Shown: positions 10,913-22,679 of the stretch, one piece after another
How the letters are laid out: each line of letters opens with the position of its first letter
Numbering within the stretch: the stretch's first letter is position 1
The notes under the pieces: model-generated
The model's input: only the letters and a program-made list of their open reading frames with translations
What the model was told of the DNA's origin: nothing
The model's database searches: none
Program-made: the position numbers and the translations under genes
Source: Diaporthe sp. PMI_573
Taxonomy: Eukaryota > Ascomycota > Sordariomycetes > Diaporthales > Diaporthaceae
NCBI GenBank assembly: GCA_021399435.1
Contig: JAJTUP010000060.1
Location: 248,001-312,000 of the forward strand
Length of the DNA stretch: 64,000 bases
Direction: 5' to 3'

Positions 10913-11815
10913 TTTGTTTGTTCTTACCAAACGGGCTTACAGGGCTGATTGATAAGAGACCTAGGCCCTAGTAAATGTAGAACAAGAAAGGAACTCCAAC
11001 TGCTACTAGCTGGCAGGCAGCTTGATTCCCACCTCAGGGGAAAAGGAAACCGGTTGGAAGAAGTACGTTGGGGGTTTCTATAACACTCTAGACATTAGCA
11101 AGATTGTGTTAGCTGAACTACCGTGGAGCAAAAGCGCGTCTCACCCGCCTCGAGTAACCTGCCAACACAGTGACTCTTAATGACAAAACTTGCCTTGCGG
11201 CTTTTCTGTTTACTATGCACCCCACCACAAGATTGACCACTCCAGTCGATGTTGCCATACTTTCTTCAGAAATAGCTAAAGTGCCCAGCAGTTTCAATGA
11301 CCTCCAGATCCAACGAGACATAAGACGGGATGGAATGGCTGGGTAACTTCGGAAGTGGTCCCTTTAGTGCATAGGCCACCCATCTCTTAAGTTAAAAGCA
11401 ATGAAAGTAAAGAGGGTTCCCAGGGCCTTGGATCCTCATATGTCCTGCGACTCTTATGGCGTCAGGCAAACTGCACCAGAAACCCAAATTCCAGCCACTA
11501 GCTGTAGGTTGATGGTTCGCGAGGTTTCCTGTCTGGTAGCTTCTGGAAGTCCAAAGGCAGATTCAGCGTCCAGGGCTCTCACAGCGCTTCAATAGAAGAA
11601 AACTCGCCATTTTAGTCCTTTAAAATCCTTACTCTAGATCGCCCACCACACACTGGCGGTAGCACATTATCGCAATGCGTTACTGGTTAACGGGTTGAAC
11701 CAGCTACATACTAGTACTTTCTCCGTAAAAACCTTCTCGAACCCTTTCATCAGAAATATCTCAAGAACCAGCCGATCAAGCATAAATAAATCAGTGCCAG
11801 GAAGTTTGGGGGCGC

Positions 11816-11935
11816 GGCTAGGAATCAAACCTCGGTCTCGGGTCTTCGAAGGCACAACATCTCTGCACACTATCGGTAGTGATGCCTATATCGGATGCCA
11901 TGTTTGCTATATGTGCTGTATGTACTAACCACTGC
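11816..11935 (-). pseudogene. tRNA-like sequence, diverged relative of the next copy
   Basis: The minus strand contains GAAGACCCGAGAC followed by GAGGTTTGATTCC, matching the neighbouring element at 11956-12063 almost base for base, and an upstream GCAGTGGTTAGTAC segment that aligns with its D arm. The acceptor stem no longer pairs. The two lie head-to-tail about 20 bp apart, suggesting an old duplication of one tRNA-derived unit. Confidence 0.35.
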
Positions 11936-11955
11936 AGGGGGGAAAAAAAAAGAAT

Positions 11956-12063
11956 CTCCAGCCCAGGAATCGAACCCGGGTCTCGGGTCCCCGAAGGCAC
12001 ACTTCCGCGCAGTAGGCATCCATGTGTGTCAACCCCACGTGCTGACCACTACACTAGCTGGAG
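11956..12063 (-). tRNA. tRNA-like element with expanded anticodon region
   Basis: On the minus strand: perfect 7-bp acceptor stem (CTCCAGC/GCTGGAG), canonical A box TAGTGTAGTGG with a paired D stem (GTGT/GCAC), canonical B box GGTTCGATTCC with a 5-bp T stem including one wobble, and discriminator A. The central part is too long for a standard tRNA (108 nt in total). TTGACAC could be an anticodon loop (GAC), but the 3' stem and a normal variable loop cannot be placed. It could be an intron-containing tRNA, a tRNA pseudogene or a tRNA-derived retroelement head; the good polymerase III boxes suggest it could be transcribed. Confidence 0.4.
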
Positions 12064-14719
12064 TATGTTAAATGTTGAAAGATGTCAATTTGGTGATTTG
12101 GATGGAGACTTCTCCCGTGCAATTAGCAATGCAGCAACATGAAGCTGAAAAACCCTGCCCGACCATATGTGCTGACTTCAGCAGGATAACTAGGTAGTAT
12201 TAAGATTCATTTTAAGTTGGTCATCAGGATGCTGTTCATTTACCAGTAAAGTACTTCGGTACTTGATTCACTCAAAATGGAATGGAAAATCTGCCACAAG
12301 TGCCGCGCAGGGGAAAAGAAGTATGGCGACCTCGTCACTTTCCAAGTCCCTTTGAGCTGACTGCAACCGCCCTCGAAAGATTTCGAGACCAGGCTATTAA
12401 AGGTGTCCCACTTGTCTAGATCTTGCCCAGAAGTTGTTTCAATCGGCCCGGCCAACCAGCGCCGATTGAGTGCTTTCGGTCTTCGTTTCGAGGTACGAGT
12501 TGGAAGTCGCTGCGGCTCGGCTCGTCGCCCCTCGTGGCGGGGTCCGTAAAGTTAACCAAGGCCGCTTTCGAGTAGCCAAAGTGATCAGGCTTTTACTCCT
12601 TCGACTGAGTTGTTTCTTCTACCGCCCGCCGGGCCCTCGAAAATGCTGAGAGTTAGCAATCGGCTTCTCAAATGTCGCATCATCAGAACGTTGTTGTAGT
12701 TACCATTTGTGGGAGCGTTTGTACGGCTGCAATGTGTTGGCATTCGAAGTGGGTGTGGGTGTGCAGAAGGGAAGCTATTCGAAGTGTGCTGCAGGGTCAC
12801 GTGTGGTGCCAGCTGGCGGGTGGCTGCCCCAAGTGCGGGGGTGCCCCTGGCAGCCGCCCTTATCGATAAACCCCCACCTTCACGCCTAGCAGCCCAGGCA
12901 GGGCTCTTCCTTCTTCCTTTTCTTTCTTAGGCCACTCTACTCTTTAAATCCACATAATTTAGTGCACAATTTGAGCCCTCGTGCCGTGAAGCCCAAGTGA
13001 CGTCTCAGAATAGGTCAGGTAAGGGAAGGCGTAATAGCGTGCATTAGGTCGCCGCGAAGAACAGGCGTAGTTATCGGATGTAGCCACTACTGTGCGCTCA
13101 GGGATGCGGTAAACCTGCCCGAGCTGCCTCAAGCGGGAGGTAGGCGAAAGTAAGACCACCTCGTGCGCAGGGTCGCTTACAAGGGGTCGGACATGTGCGA
13201 GCTCGGAAGGCGATCTTTTCATCCGGCCTCGACATATGTGAAATTGCCAGCCGTGTTCGCCGTGCTACGACCGCGAGGATGGCTGTCCTCTTCCACGGGC
13301 AGGGATGTCTTGGCCATTCGGAAAACACGCATGTTTTGTTAGCCCGTCCGACGTCGACAAGCATGTCATATGCATGTCACTTGCTTGTTGGTTAGGCCCG
13401 AGGGCCGCGAAGGCCCGAGTGTTACAAGTAGGAAGCCTCAGGGAATGGGCTCTTAGCCACGGCCGAGGGGTCCGAGTTATGGATTCGGATAATGGTCTGG
13501 TCGTTGACGGGATCCCACAGATGTGCAGATGAATTGATCTGAACATATATCCCAGCAGGAACATAGCCTATGGGAGGACTGCCTGCGAAGACATCATTAT
13601 ATATACTTTGATGCCGGAAGCTCAGGTTGAGCGGCGGCGGTCGGGCCGATGTGCGGGCGACATGGTTGGGTTTGTCTAGTTTTGGCCAAGCCCTCGCATC
13701 TGTGACCGTCCGAGTTCCGCAAGCTCAACGATGGCGGCATTTTAGGGCGGGCCCTTGAGGGAGCGCAAGTGGCCGTTTGGCGCGCAGAAACCGTCACCGA
13801 GGTAGACGGAAATGTACAAACCTGAATCCAACGCCAAGAAACGTCTGCTCTTTATGCGCCTGCATCCTCCGGCTGGCACAGCAACGGATAGGAATAACCT
13901 GAGACCCTGACCGAGCATAATGGCAAGGTTGCATGGATTTGAACCTGGTGATTGCCCACGCCATTGAGCGATGACGGGCCCAGATCCCAAACTGTCGGGC
14001 TCGAAACTCTAACCAGGCTATGATGTAAGTCGCAAAGTTAAAGCGCAAGCTCGTCGACTAACCCAGAGAGCCGTAGGCGGGCAGACGACACACAGACAGG
14101 ATAGGATGCACGGCACCTCCGACAGGCGAACTGGTTCGAGGATTTGGGCCAATCTCACTGACATTGGCTTTCGACTGGGTTTGGATCAAAGTGAGTCTGA
14201 TCTGACGAGATAAGATGGGTTGGAAGCTCAGCCTTACTGAAGGAAGGCCCTCGTCGCCCAGCCATGGCCCAATGGGCTATTTCCGGCTCTTGTGGCTTGT
14301 GAAAGGGTGGGGCGGAGCTGCCGTCCTCTATAGGTAGACACAGTACGTACGTACGACCGGTCATGTCATTTCCTGTCCGCTAGCACATGCTGCCTGTCAG
14401 TCAGTCTACTGGCACACACCAGGAGGCCGGAGCCGCGAGGTTGGTCTGCCCAATCCTGTCTGCCCGGGTCAGCGTGCCGCCTCTGTACAAGTACCTGTCC
14501 CTGTATGTGCGAGCTGGTCCCACTCTTGTACCCCACCAAGCCTGCGCGCCTTTCCATCGTAGCCCGCCCGTCAGGTCCTCGGTCAGATCAACCTTCCACC
14601 TTCCATCAACGCCGCCAGCAGCGACTCCAAGCGTCAGCACCACAAAGTCGGCCCACCAGCGCCCTCGCTCCCCCTTCGACCGCCTCCTTCTCTGCCTTAT
14701 CGGCCTCCACTACAGGCCC

Positions 14720-17494
14720 ATGGAGGCGCACTCACAAGAGGCGCACGGCGAAATGGCCGACTCACGGCAAAAAGGTGAGCAGCAAAAGGCGTAAGGCAGG
14801 GTCACGGAAACAGAGTGGGCATCGAATGCCCCTCTGCTCTTTAGCCCCCGGCTTCTACGGATGCCCGTTTGCTATCGCCCCTCCCACCATCTCGCGCAGC
14901 AACAAACCTTCCTCGCCAGCCCTCCGTCATCTTGTTTGGCCGTTTCAACCTCGCCCCGGCCCTGACCAGTGCTGACGACTGCCTTTAATTGTAGACGCAC
15001 CAAACAATGCGCCCGAGCCCGAGCCCGTATCAAAAATGCCCACGCCCATGATTGCGCCCGATACGGCTGTCGACCGCTCCTCAGAAGACAACGCTGGCCC
15101 TGCCGTTCGATTCAAGTCCACCGTCCAGGAAATCGACCCGCAGCTTCCTTTGTCTGAATTATCGGCCCCTGGGGGCGACCATGCTGGCGATTTCGTGACG
15201 CCCGAGGATATTAGGGCTCTGTCCAAGTCGCTTCAGGGACACCGCCTACAAGAACGGAGAATGAACAATTTTGCCTTTGAGCCGTACTCATTGCCTGCCT
15301 CCAGAGTACGTCTAGACCTTTTTCGACTCCTGTATATGTTCCGAACTTCACTCTGCCCTGTCGCCACAATTCTAGGGTCAGCCCATGTTGTCGCAAAGGC
15401 GATATGACCCTGGCGCGCCAGGTCTGGTCCACACAACCTGCGTCTGGCTGCTTATTCTCGCGATGCATCAATTCCTCCAGAATAGTCATGTGCTAATGAA
15501 CAAACCAAAGACGGTTTCCCACGATGACGATTCCAGGGATGCCAGCCGGCAACATACCCAAAGTTCGACGAGTATCCCGTCACCTCGCCTCGGACCAAGA
15601 GGGCCTGAGGTGCAATCGCCGCCTTTGACACCAGCAGCTACGGACGGCGCGTCGGAAACAAAGCAACTCGACCCCGCTAGAGATTCTTCAGAAAAGCTGG
15701 CCCACAAGCGCGATGTCATCACCCCACAAGAGTCTGGCCAAGAGACGTCCCCACAACCTGCTACCAGGAGGCTTCCCCATCGACAGTCGTCCGAAGAAGG
15801 CAAACGATCTACCTCTGAGTATCTGGGTGCGTCAGACCACAGGAAAGCCATGTTTTCCGTCGGACCAGGATCTCTGCCAGTTTCCCGGGAATCCAGCCCA
15901 AACCGTGCCTCCGCTCTCTATTCTCGCCCTTTCACGCCGTCTGGAGATGTCGACAACCCGTATGCCGCCAGCAAACGGCAGCCCCAGGCGAAGATTGAGC
16001 CACGATTCGTTTTCTCCCGTAAGAAGGGGAAGATTTCGCCCAGCTCGTCAACATTGAGCCTTCCAAAGACGTCCACCGATAAGCGGCAGTCGTCCGGGCT
16101 GCTTAGTGCCCTGGGTAAGAACAGCGACATATACCAGACAGACAGCTACGGGACGACACACAGCCGGCAAGGCTCCATGTCAGATCTGAAGCGGTTCTTC
16201 AAGATGGGCGGGCACCACAAGGCGAAGCGAGCAGCGTCCCCAGCAGCTAGCATTCGGTCCGGGTACAGAACCCCGCCGGGTTCAAGATCAACTTCGCAGA
16301 TCCCATTCGGTGATGACCACGGCCTGACGTCCAAGTATGGAAAGCTGGGCAAGGTTCTCGGGTCCGGCGCTGGCGGCTCGGTGAGATTGATGAAGCGAAG
16401 CGAAGATAATACGGTCTTCGCGGTGAAGGAATTCCGCCCACGGCATTCCTACGAGACAGAAAAGGAGTATGTCAAGAAGCTGACAGCTGAGTACTGCATC
16501 GGGTCTTCTCTGCACCATGGGAACATCATCGAAACCCTGGACATTGTGCAAGAAAAGACCAAGTGGTTCGAGGTCATGGAGTACGCGCCGTTCGACCTGT
16601 TCGCCATCGTGATGACGGGCAAGATGTCACGCGAAGAGGTCTCATGTTGCTTCTTGCAGATCCTCAGCGGCGTGACATATCTGCACAGCATGGGCCTTGC
16701 GCACCGAGATCTGAAACTCGACAACGTCGTGGTCAACGACCGCGGCATCATGAAAATCATCGACTTCGGCAGTGCACATGTGTTCAAATATCCTTTCGAG
16801 AACAATATTGTTCTGGCTTCAGGTGAGCCGGAGTGTCCTGCTCTCTGACCCAAGAACATGGTTAACTTTGACCACAGGAATCGTCGGCTCCGACCCGTAT
16901 CTTGCACCAGAGGTATACGAGGAGCGAAAATATGACCCGGCGGCGGTTGACATATGGTCCTTGGCCATTATCTACTGCTGCATGAGTTTGCGCAGGTTTC
17001 CCTGGAAGGTGCCGCGCCTGACAGACAACTCGTACAAACTCTTTGCAGCAGAGCCGACTCCTGGACACGATCCAAAGAAGCTGATACTGCCCCCGGTCAA
17101 GTCAGAAAGTGCATTGCACGATATGCCGCAGAGAGATATGTTCCCGGCAGACCCTGAGGACAAGGGGAAGACTGGTCACAATGGCGACAAGGCCTCTCAT
17201 CGCGAAGAGAAGCCATCTGGCGAAGCATCGACGTCGACGCCGCCGGGCGAGAAAAAGGAGGTAATCCGAGGCCCTTGGAGAATTCTGAGGCTGTTGCCGA
17301 GGGAAAGCCGCCATGTCATTGGCCGGATGCTCGAGATAGACCCGAAGAAGCGAGCAAAAATGGAGGAGATTCTGGAGGACAACTGGGTGAGCAACACTGA
17401 AATCTGTCGGCAGGTGGAACAGGGAAAGGTCATCAATGCCTGCGATCACACACACGTCTTGGAACCCCCGTCTGGCTCGAGCACCACCAAGTAG
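14720..17494 (+). CDS. Ser/Thr protein kinase, HAL4/SAT4 (NPR/HAL5) subfamily, about 809 aa
   Basis: Exons 14720-14774, 14995-15305, 15376-16822, 16878-17494. The N-terminal half (about residues 1-440) is Ser/Pro-rich and disordered. The kinase domain has a Gly loop ([10 protein letters not shown], about 452), lysine in [16 protein letters not shown] (about 565), IIDFGSAH (about 585) and the activation segment [17 protein letters not shown] long low-complexity insert lies before the last helices ([18 protein letters not shown]). These features match fungal Hal4/Sat4-Hal5-Npr1 kinases, which stabilise plasma-membrane K+ and nutrient transporters. Start [12 protein letters not shown] is the first in-frame ATG; an ATG at 14753 is possible. 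The segment 15421-15510 ([20 protein letters not shown]) looks unlike the rest and may be an unrecognised intron, though no frame-keeping GT-AG pair was found. Confidence 0.88.
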
Positions 17495-18499
17495 GAGAAG
17501 GCTGGACAATCGGAGAACAATGTCGAGGAGCGTGAAAGACAGGTCATGAGATTCAGGTTGACATTCGATGCGCCACTCAGCACCGGGCCTGGGTTGTCCG
17601 TGATGGGTGAAGGTGGATGCTGCGGTTGTGGACCCAGGACTCATAAGTTTGGAGGAGTCTTGGACTATCCTAGAACAGGGCCATCATCTGTCATAGGAGG
17701 GACGGGTATGGGATCTCACGCGCTACGCCACAGAGGAAGTGGTCGGGGGGGAATGGCATGAAAGAAATCTGTGTATAGTGGCGTTCCGGGGCGCTTGAGA
17801 CTATCGCATTATTATGGACATAGGCTACAGATGGTCGGAAGCGTCATTAATTGTTTTGCATTTTCGGTGGCTGGCGGATAGAGAGATTGGATCCGGGGAT
17901 TCGTGCCAGCGTTACTGTTCATTTGCTGTACCGGTGAAGATTGATTTCTGTCAGATGATAACAGATTTAGAATACGAGTTCAAGACTTTCTCTCGAATAA
18001 ATGCTTCTGTCATTGTGTGTACCAGGTTGGTGTCGAACTTGTGGTCGACTAGCCACGCATCATGCGAAGGCAACGTGAATGTGACGCTCTCGATTCATTG
18101 TCATGTTTGCAGCCGACGACCTTGCGCGCTCAATCGAAAATAAACGCGGCATGGAAAGCGGACAGGACTTTTTCTAAACACGCGCCAGACAGAGCAGCGC
18201 ACTTCGCCGTCTTCTTCCACCGCATAATTAATGCATGCCAAAGGACGAGGCCCAGGGTAGCATCTGGAGACGAGGTCGTTCACTTACACGAGAGTGGAGC
18301 CCTTCTGCCAATCAGGACCCGGCCTCGGCCCCAGCTCGCATTAGTCATTAACTTTTTTCTAGCTGTTTCTCTCACTTCGAACTTTTGGACCTCCGACCAC
18401 TTCCACCTGCCCCAACTTCGCAACGCATACACACCCATTCTCGCCTTCAATTGACTTCAGCCTGCCTTTTGAAGCCCTCGCCCACTCCCCGCGTTCACA
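17495..18499. other. Spacer between kinase 3' end and Hsp10 start
   Basis: About 1 kb containing the kinase 3' UTR and the promoter of the Hsp10 gene. The sequence just upstream of the ATG (18350-18499) is pyrimidine-rich, as is usual for fungal leaders. A TTCGAA core at about 18377 is not extended enough to call a heat-shock element. No gene is seen. Confidence 0.5.
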
Positions 18500-19186
18500 A
18501 TGGTAAGTGCTGTTTGATTCCTGCCCGCTCGTCTCCCAAGAACACCGGCACCAACCTGCTGCGCAACGCCCGGCTCGCGGAGCTCAGCTCTGGAAAGGCC
18601 CGCCTGCCCGCGCGCAGAGCTGCCAGACCTCAGCAGAGGACGACACTTTTCTCCCGCTACGACTGCCGCCTGGCGAAGGGACATATTTGCTGACCGCCGT
18701 TCCTCCTGCAAAAACAGTCCACCTCCATCCGATCCATCAAGTCGCTCGTGCCGCTCCTGGACCGCGTCCTGGTCCAGCGCGTCAAGGCCGAGGCCAAGAC
18801 CGCGTCCGGCATCTTCCTGCCCGAGTCGAGCGTCAAGGAGCTCAACGAGGCCAAGGTCCTCGCCGTCGGCCCCGGCGCCCTGGACAAGGAGGGCAAGAGG
18901 CTGCCCGTGGGCGTGCAGGCCGGCGACCGCGTCCTGATCCCCACGGTAAGGAGAAGGCACCCCGGATGAAAGATCGCAGACCTTGGGTTTGGTGTGGCAT
19001 TTTCCAGTCGCTGACATGGCTGTCTTTAGTTTGGCGGCTCCCCTGTCAAGGTTGGCGAGGACGAGTACACTCTGTTCAGGGACAGCGAGTAAGTATTCAT
19101 TGGTTTCCTATGCTGGTATTATCTCGTTGGAGGGCCGGAAATGCTGACTCTCTGCTTGCAGGATCCTGGCCAAGATCAACGAGTAA
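18500..19186 (+). CDS. hsp10: Mitochondrial 10-kDa heat shock protein (Hsp10, GroES family), 104 aa
   Basis: Exons 18500-18502, 18718-18945, 19030-19088, 19162-19186. The first coding exon is only the ATG: GTAAGT follows directly and a 215-nt intron separates it from STSIRSIKSLVPLLDRVLVQ. The mature protein carries the GroES signatures: LDRVLVQRVKAEAKTASGIF (start of the cpn10 motif), the mobile loop around GIFLPESSVKELNEAKVLAV, GDRVLIP and the C-terminal beta strand FGGSPVKVGEDEYTLFRDSE, ending ILAKINE. It forms the heptameric lid of the mitochondrial Hsp60 chaperonin. The length equals that of yeast and Neurospora homologues. All intron phases close, so the model is well supported. Confidence 0.97.
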
Positions 19187-19790
19187 AAAGGCGGAAAACG
19201 ATACCCATGGAGTGCGACGACCATATAACGACGTTTTAATGTACTATATGCTCTGTACAAAGCGAATCAAGGCATCACATCAAAAGTTGGGAAGCAGTTG
19301 CGGGGTCTGGCATCACATATCCGTATAGAAAGGAGGGGACCGTCGCGAGGATTTATTCGCGAAGCTGATCTTTATACGACAGCGTCAGGCTGGCTGTCCG
19401 GTCTAGGATCCCGAGCAATTGAAAGATCTCCGCTCTACCGAGCACAGGCATCGCTCTGAAATAATCTGCTGGCTTCGTGCTTTGTGAACTAATCATGGAT
19501 TTTGTACCGAGTGGCGGGCATTTCGATCTTGCTAAAGGCTGGGGTATCCTTTAGGACGTATCTTCTGTATCGCGGGACCGTGGCCGGCAGACAAAGGCAT
19601 AGCGAGGTTATTTCGGCACGGGGTGATCCAGCATGTGCGCCGTTTTATGGATACAACGTGGGCACCCTTCGTCCTGTGGGCAGACCAAGCTTTCCCCTGC
19701 AAGTGCTGACTGGTTTGGTCGGTCGCCTTCCCATAATTCATTGCTGCAAATGAGACAGTTGCTGCGGGTGGGTTCGCTGCATGGTCGCTT
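19187..19790. other. Convergent spacer, Hsp10 / GNAT-like gene
   Basis: Contains only the 3' flanks of two converging genes. Short frames here carry no motif. Confidence 0.5.
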
Positions 19791-20616
19791 TTACAACGAG
19801 ATGAAGGTGTCGTTGCCCTCACGCACCAGCATTTCGGCCTCGTCGCCATCGCCTTTGGCCTCGACGTATCTGGACGTGAAGCCGAGCCGCTTGAAAGCCC
19901 TGTTTCCCTGAGGGGTGGCGGTCAGGGCTGAGATTGGATGCCATAGTGTCAGCTGGTCCGTATACTCATATATTCCGTGCCTCTCTTCCTGTTGGGTCTG
20001 GGGGGGGGGCGGGGGGAGGGTTGCCCTCCTTCCCTCGCTCTTCCCCTTCCCGTCCCGTGATCCGTACAAGGGGATAGGTAGGGAAGGACTGTCACATACC
20101 TGAGTATCCCACAACTTTCCACGACGGGAACTTCTTATCGACGCGGGACCGGACCTCCTCCAGTGCCGTCTGGGTGAACGGAGGCGTCCTTCCACGGCCA
20201 CCCGCGGAGGGAGAGTACCGCTCGATGTGGAACACATGCAGCCCGACCTTCGCCACCTCCGAGTGACCATTGGCAGCACCAGGAGCACCAGCTGGTGGGA
20301 ACATGCGGCCAGGGTCAACATCATGCTCCCTCAGCTCTCCCGCGACGAGACGGCCCCAGGACTCCTCCACCACCGGGAGCACGATGACCACACCATCTAC
20401 AGCTTGGTCGTGGTTGAGATCGGGGCCATTGTGCTGATGTAGGCAGACACAGAGATCCGGGCAGGTAACGGCCCAGCTCCTCATGCGCTGGTAGGTTAGC
20501 AGGGGCGCCGGGTAGATGGCCTGGTCCGCGTTGTAGATCTCCTCGAGGAGGCTGTCGTCGATAGGGTCCCATTTCGGAGGTGGCGGGTCCGGAAGGGAGG
20601 AAGGCCGATCAGGCAT
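19791..20616 (-). CDS. GNAT-like fungal protein, 217 aa
   Basis: Exons (minus) 20100-20616 and 19791-19927; the intron uses GTATGT/CTCAG and holds a long C-run on the coding strand (G-run at 20000-20009). Start MPDRPSSLPDPPPPKWDPID is chosen; an ATG 21 nt upstream (MFCFQSK) is less likely. The order of elements suggests an acetyltransferase fold: VDGVVIVLPVVEESWGRLVA (central strands), GLHVFHIERY, a helix ALEEVRSRVDKKF and then VVGYSALTATPQGNRAFKRL with GFTSRY, resembling the GNAT C-terminal strand-helix-strand in which a small side-chain stretch precedes the LGF motif. The usual R/QxxGxG/A pyrophosphate loop is not obvious, so catalysis is uncertain. Confidence 0.72.
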
Positions 20617-21815
20617 TTTGGACTGGAAACAAAACACCTTCCTGACGGGTCTTGGTGGTGAATCAGCGCTGGCTTTTGGGTCACACCGCGGCTTGCATGC
20701 TAGCAGCTTCTGTGTGTCGCCTGGAGGTCGAGGTTAGATACTGTCTTGTGGACGGGACCTGCCAGACATGCTCACCTTGAATCCTTGGTATGGTACTGAT
20801 TGATAATTGTACTGTACTTGTGGATTTCTAGACCGGAGACCCTACGACACATCTGTTTGGAAATACGGGCTGAAGACGTGGCTTACACGCTGCATTGAAA
20901 GGGCCTAGGTACATGGAAACTCTCCCGTCCCAATATCAGGTTGTTGGACAAATCCATATATGTCTCGGAGCAATGCCTGGCAATGCTGATAAATGATAAT
21001 CACTCTCCCATCCTCAGCGATAAAACATATATTCATCCCCCAATCTGGAGATGTGTAGTCAAGGGTGTAGCATTTGTGCGTATGTAAGCCGGCTCGATGG
21101 CAGGCTGGCAGGACGACTACCTACCACACGGCTCTCGGACGGCTCGCGGGTCGCGCACGGCGGCTCGGTAAGGCGTGATCCAGGCGGCGTCCTGGCACTC
21201 GGGCAGCGCCCTGGATTCACGGCGCTAGAGAGCCAATCGCACCTGGAGTTGATGGCGTGCTCGATGATTCAATCGCACCATTCCGTTTTTGGGGATGGCG
21301 AGAGGCACATTGTCTGGGGGCATCTGGCGCAATAAGACCCAAGAGGCCCCTCGCAAAGCAATTGCCCTGTAACATTCCATACAAGCCGTCTCGGACGTCG
21401 ACGTCGATTGTCACCAATGTCACCAATGTCACTTTGGCAGTCTTTACTTCGATGTGGTTTGTACACAACATTTCGCTTTGCTTCAGTGCTGTCTGCGCTA
21501 TTCATAACCATCAACTGCTCAAGGAACGCTCCACTGTCAAATATCCCAAAGTCCTTGGAACATGTCTGTACCCAATGCCCCATTTCAACGCAAACGACAA
21601 CATTTCATCAGTCTTGATCCCCAACGCCGATACCAAGATATCTGAGATCCAATCTGGCATGCAGGCCGTGCGACAGTTGCACGTTCAATCTTGTTGCCAA
21701 AACAAGCCGGCTGGCGGCGATGGTGCATGGGCAAGTGCTCAAATTCACGAGGCTGGCATCTCCAACCTGGCCTGGTCCCACCAGGCGGTTGTCCCAAGCT
21801 CACGGCGCGAGGGCT
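20617..21815. other. Spacer between GNAT-like gene promoter and cysteine dioxygenase 3' end
   Basis: A 1.2-kb stretch; both neighbours are on the minus strand. Frames at 21051-21335 and 21257-21895 run without domain motifs or codon bias and partly overlap the dioxygenase 3' end. A CCTAGGTAC element lies at about 20907. Nothing else was recognised. Confidence 0.45.
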
Positions 21816-22679
21816 CTAGTTCTCGTTCTCCTTCACTCGTTGCTTGTACTTGGAGTAATAGCCACACTTGGGCACATGGTTCTTCTTGCCTGTGATCGGG
21901 TTGAAAGTGTTGCAACCTGATCTGGCAACGTTGGGCGGGGTGTACACTGATCTCGGTGTCAGCCTCAGGGTCATGTACGGCCTTACACAGCCTTGCAGCA
22001 AGGCTGACCAGGGGCCAGAGGCGAGGCTGGATTCAGGGGCTATGATATAACCTACAGTGTAGGGAGACGGCATAGTCATCACCCTTGTTCTCTACCTTGT
22101 GCAGGCCCAGCTCGTCGGCCATGTATGCCACATCATTCTCTTTCGATGTTCGTTCAGACAGCATGCGCATCGGCTGTGCCCGGTCCGAGTCGGGGAACTC
22201 ATATCTTGTTTCTGTCAGGCTGCCGCGGAGAATCTTCATGACGCAATGCGCGTTGCCATGGTCGTGGATAGGGCTGCCCTTGCCGGGTGTCCAGACGAGA
22301 ACCAGCTGCCACGGAGGAACAACGTCAGCGGCCAACGACATGATGGATGGTATGTGTCAAGCGACCAGACTAAGCGATGGTTGTCAGGAAAGATCGAGCT
22401 TACCAGGTTGCTCTTCCCATTTCCCTCGTCGACGAGGTTTCTGGTGTAGGGAAGATCACGGTCCGCCATCGCGAATGACACCCAACCCTCTTCTGCTGCG
22501 TCGTACTTGTCCATGAGGTCCATGATGGAGTTGAGGTCGACGTCCTTGGAGTCAAGGCCCGAGGAGGGACCCAGCACGTCCTTGAGGGACTGCACGAGGT
22601 CATCGAAGTGATGGCTCGTATACTCGGACCGAGCAGCGATGGAGGGTTGGGAATGGTGCGAGGCTAGACCGACGGCCAT
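21816..22679 (-). CDS. cdo1: Cysteine dioxygenase, 218 aa
   Basis: Exons (minus) 22404-22679, 22056-22305, 21816-21946. The product has the cysteine dioxygenase cupin core: [20 protein letters not shown] with two iron-ligand histidines (HDH), followed by [16 protein letters not shown] where the Cys matches the residue that can form the Cys-Tyr cofactor. The third iron-ligand histidine is in AVSLHLYTPP, reconstituted across intron 2. The C-terminal segment [20 protein letters not shown] is also typical. The enzyme oxidises L-cysteine to cysteine sulfinate in the cytosol, the first step of cysteine catabolism toward taurine, sulfite and sulfate. Dimorphic fungi depend on it for handling excess cysteine. 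The start [13 protein letters not shown] is the only sensible ATG; the upstream DNA carries four copies of a 7-mer. Confidence 0.95.

Larger units (their letters stand above)
8819..14719. other. 5.9-kb gene-poor island
   Basis: This stretch is visibly AT-richer than the flanking genes, especially at 9.2-12.4 kb. It has no long open frame with a recognisable domain. It contains tRNA-like sequences (10824-10912, 11816-11935, 11956-12063), a decayed minus-strand coding remnant (about 9798-10493), and an ACCTAGGTACCT palindrome at 9270-9281. The right end (about 14.3-14.7 kb) is pyrimidine-rich and is probably the promoter and leader of the HAL4-type kinase. Confidence 0.55.

Noticed and set aside
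13921..13998. B-box-like (GGTTCAAATCC) and A-box-like (TCGCTCAATGG) sequences on the minus strand
   Set aside because: The boxes are only about 26 nt apart, too close for a tRNA, and no acceptor stem pairs.
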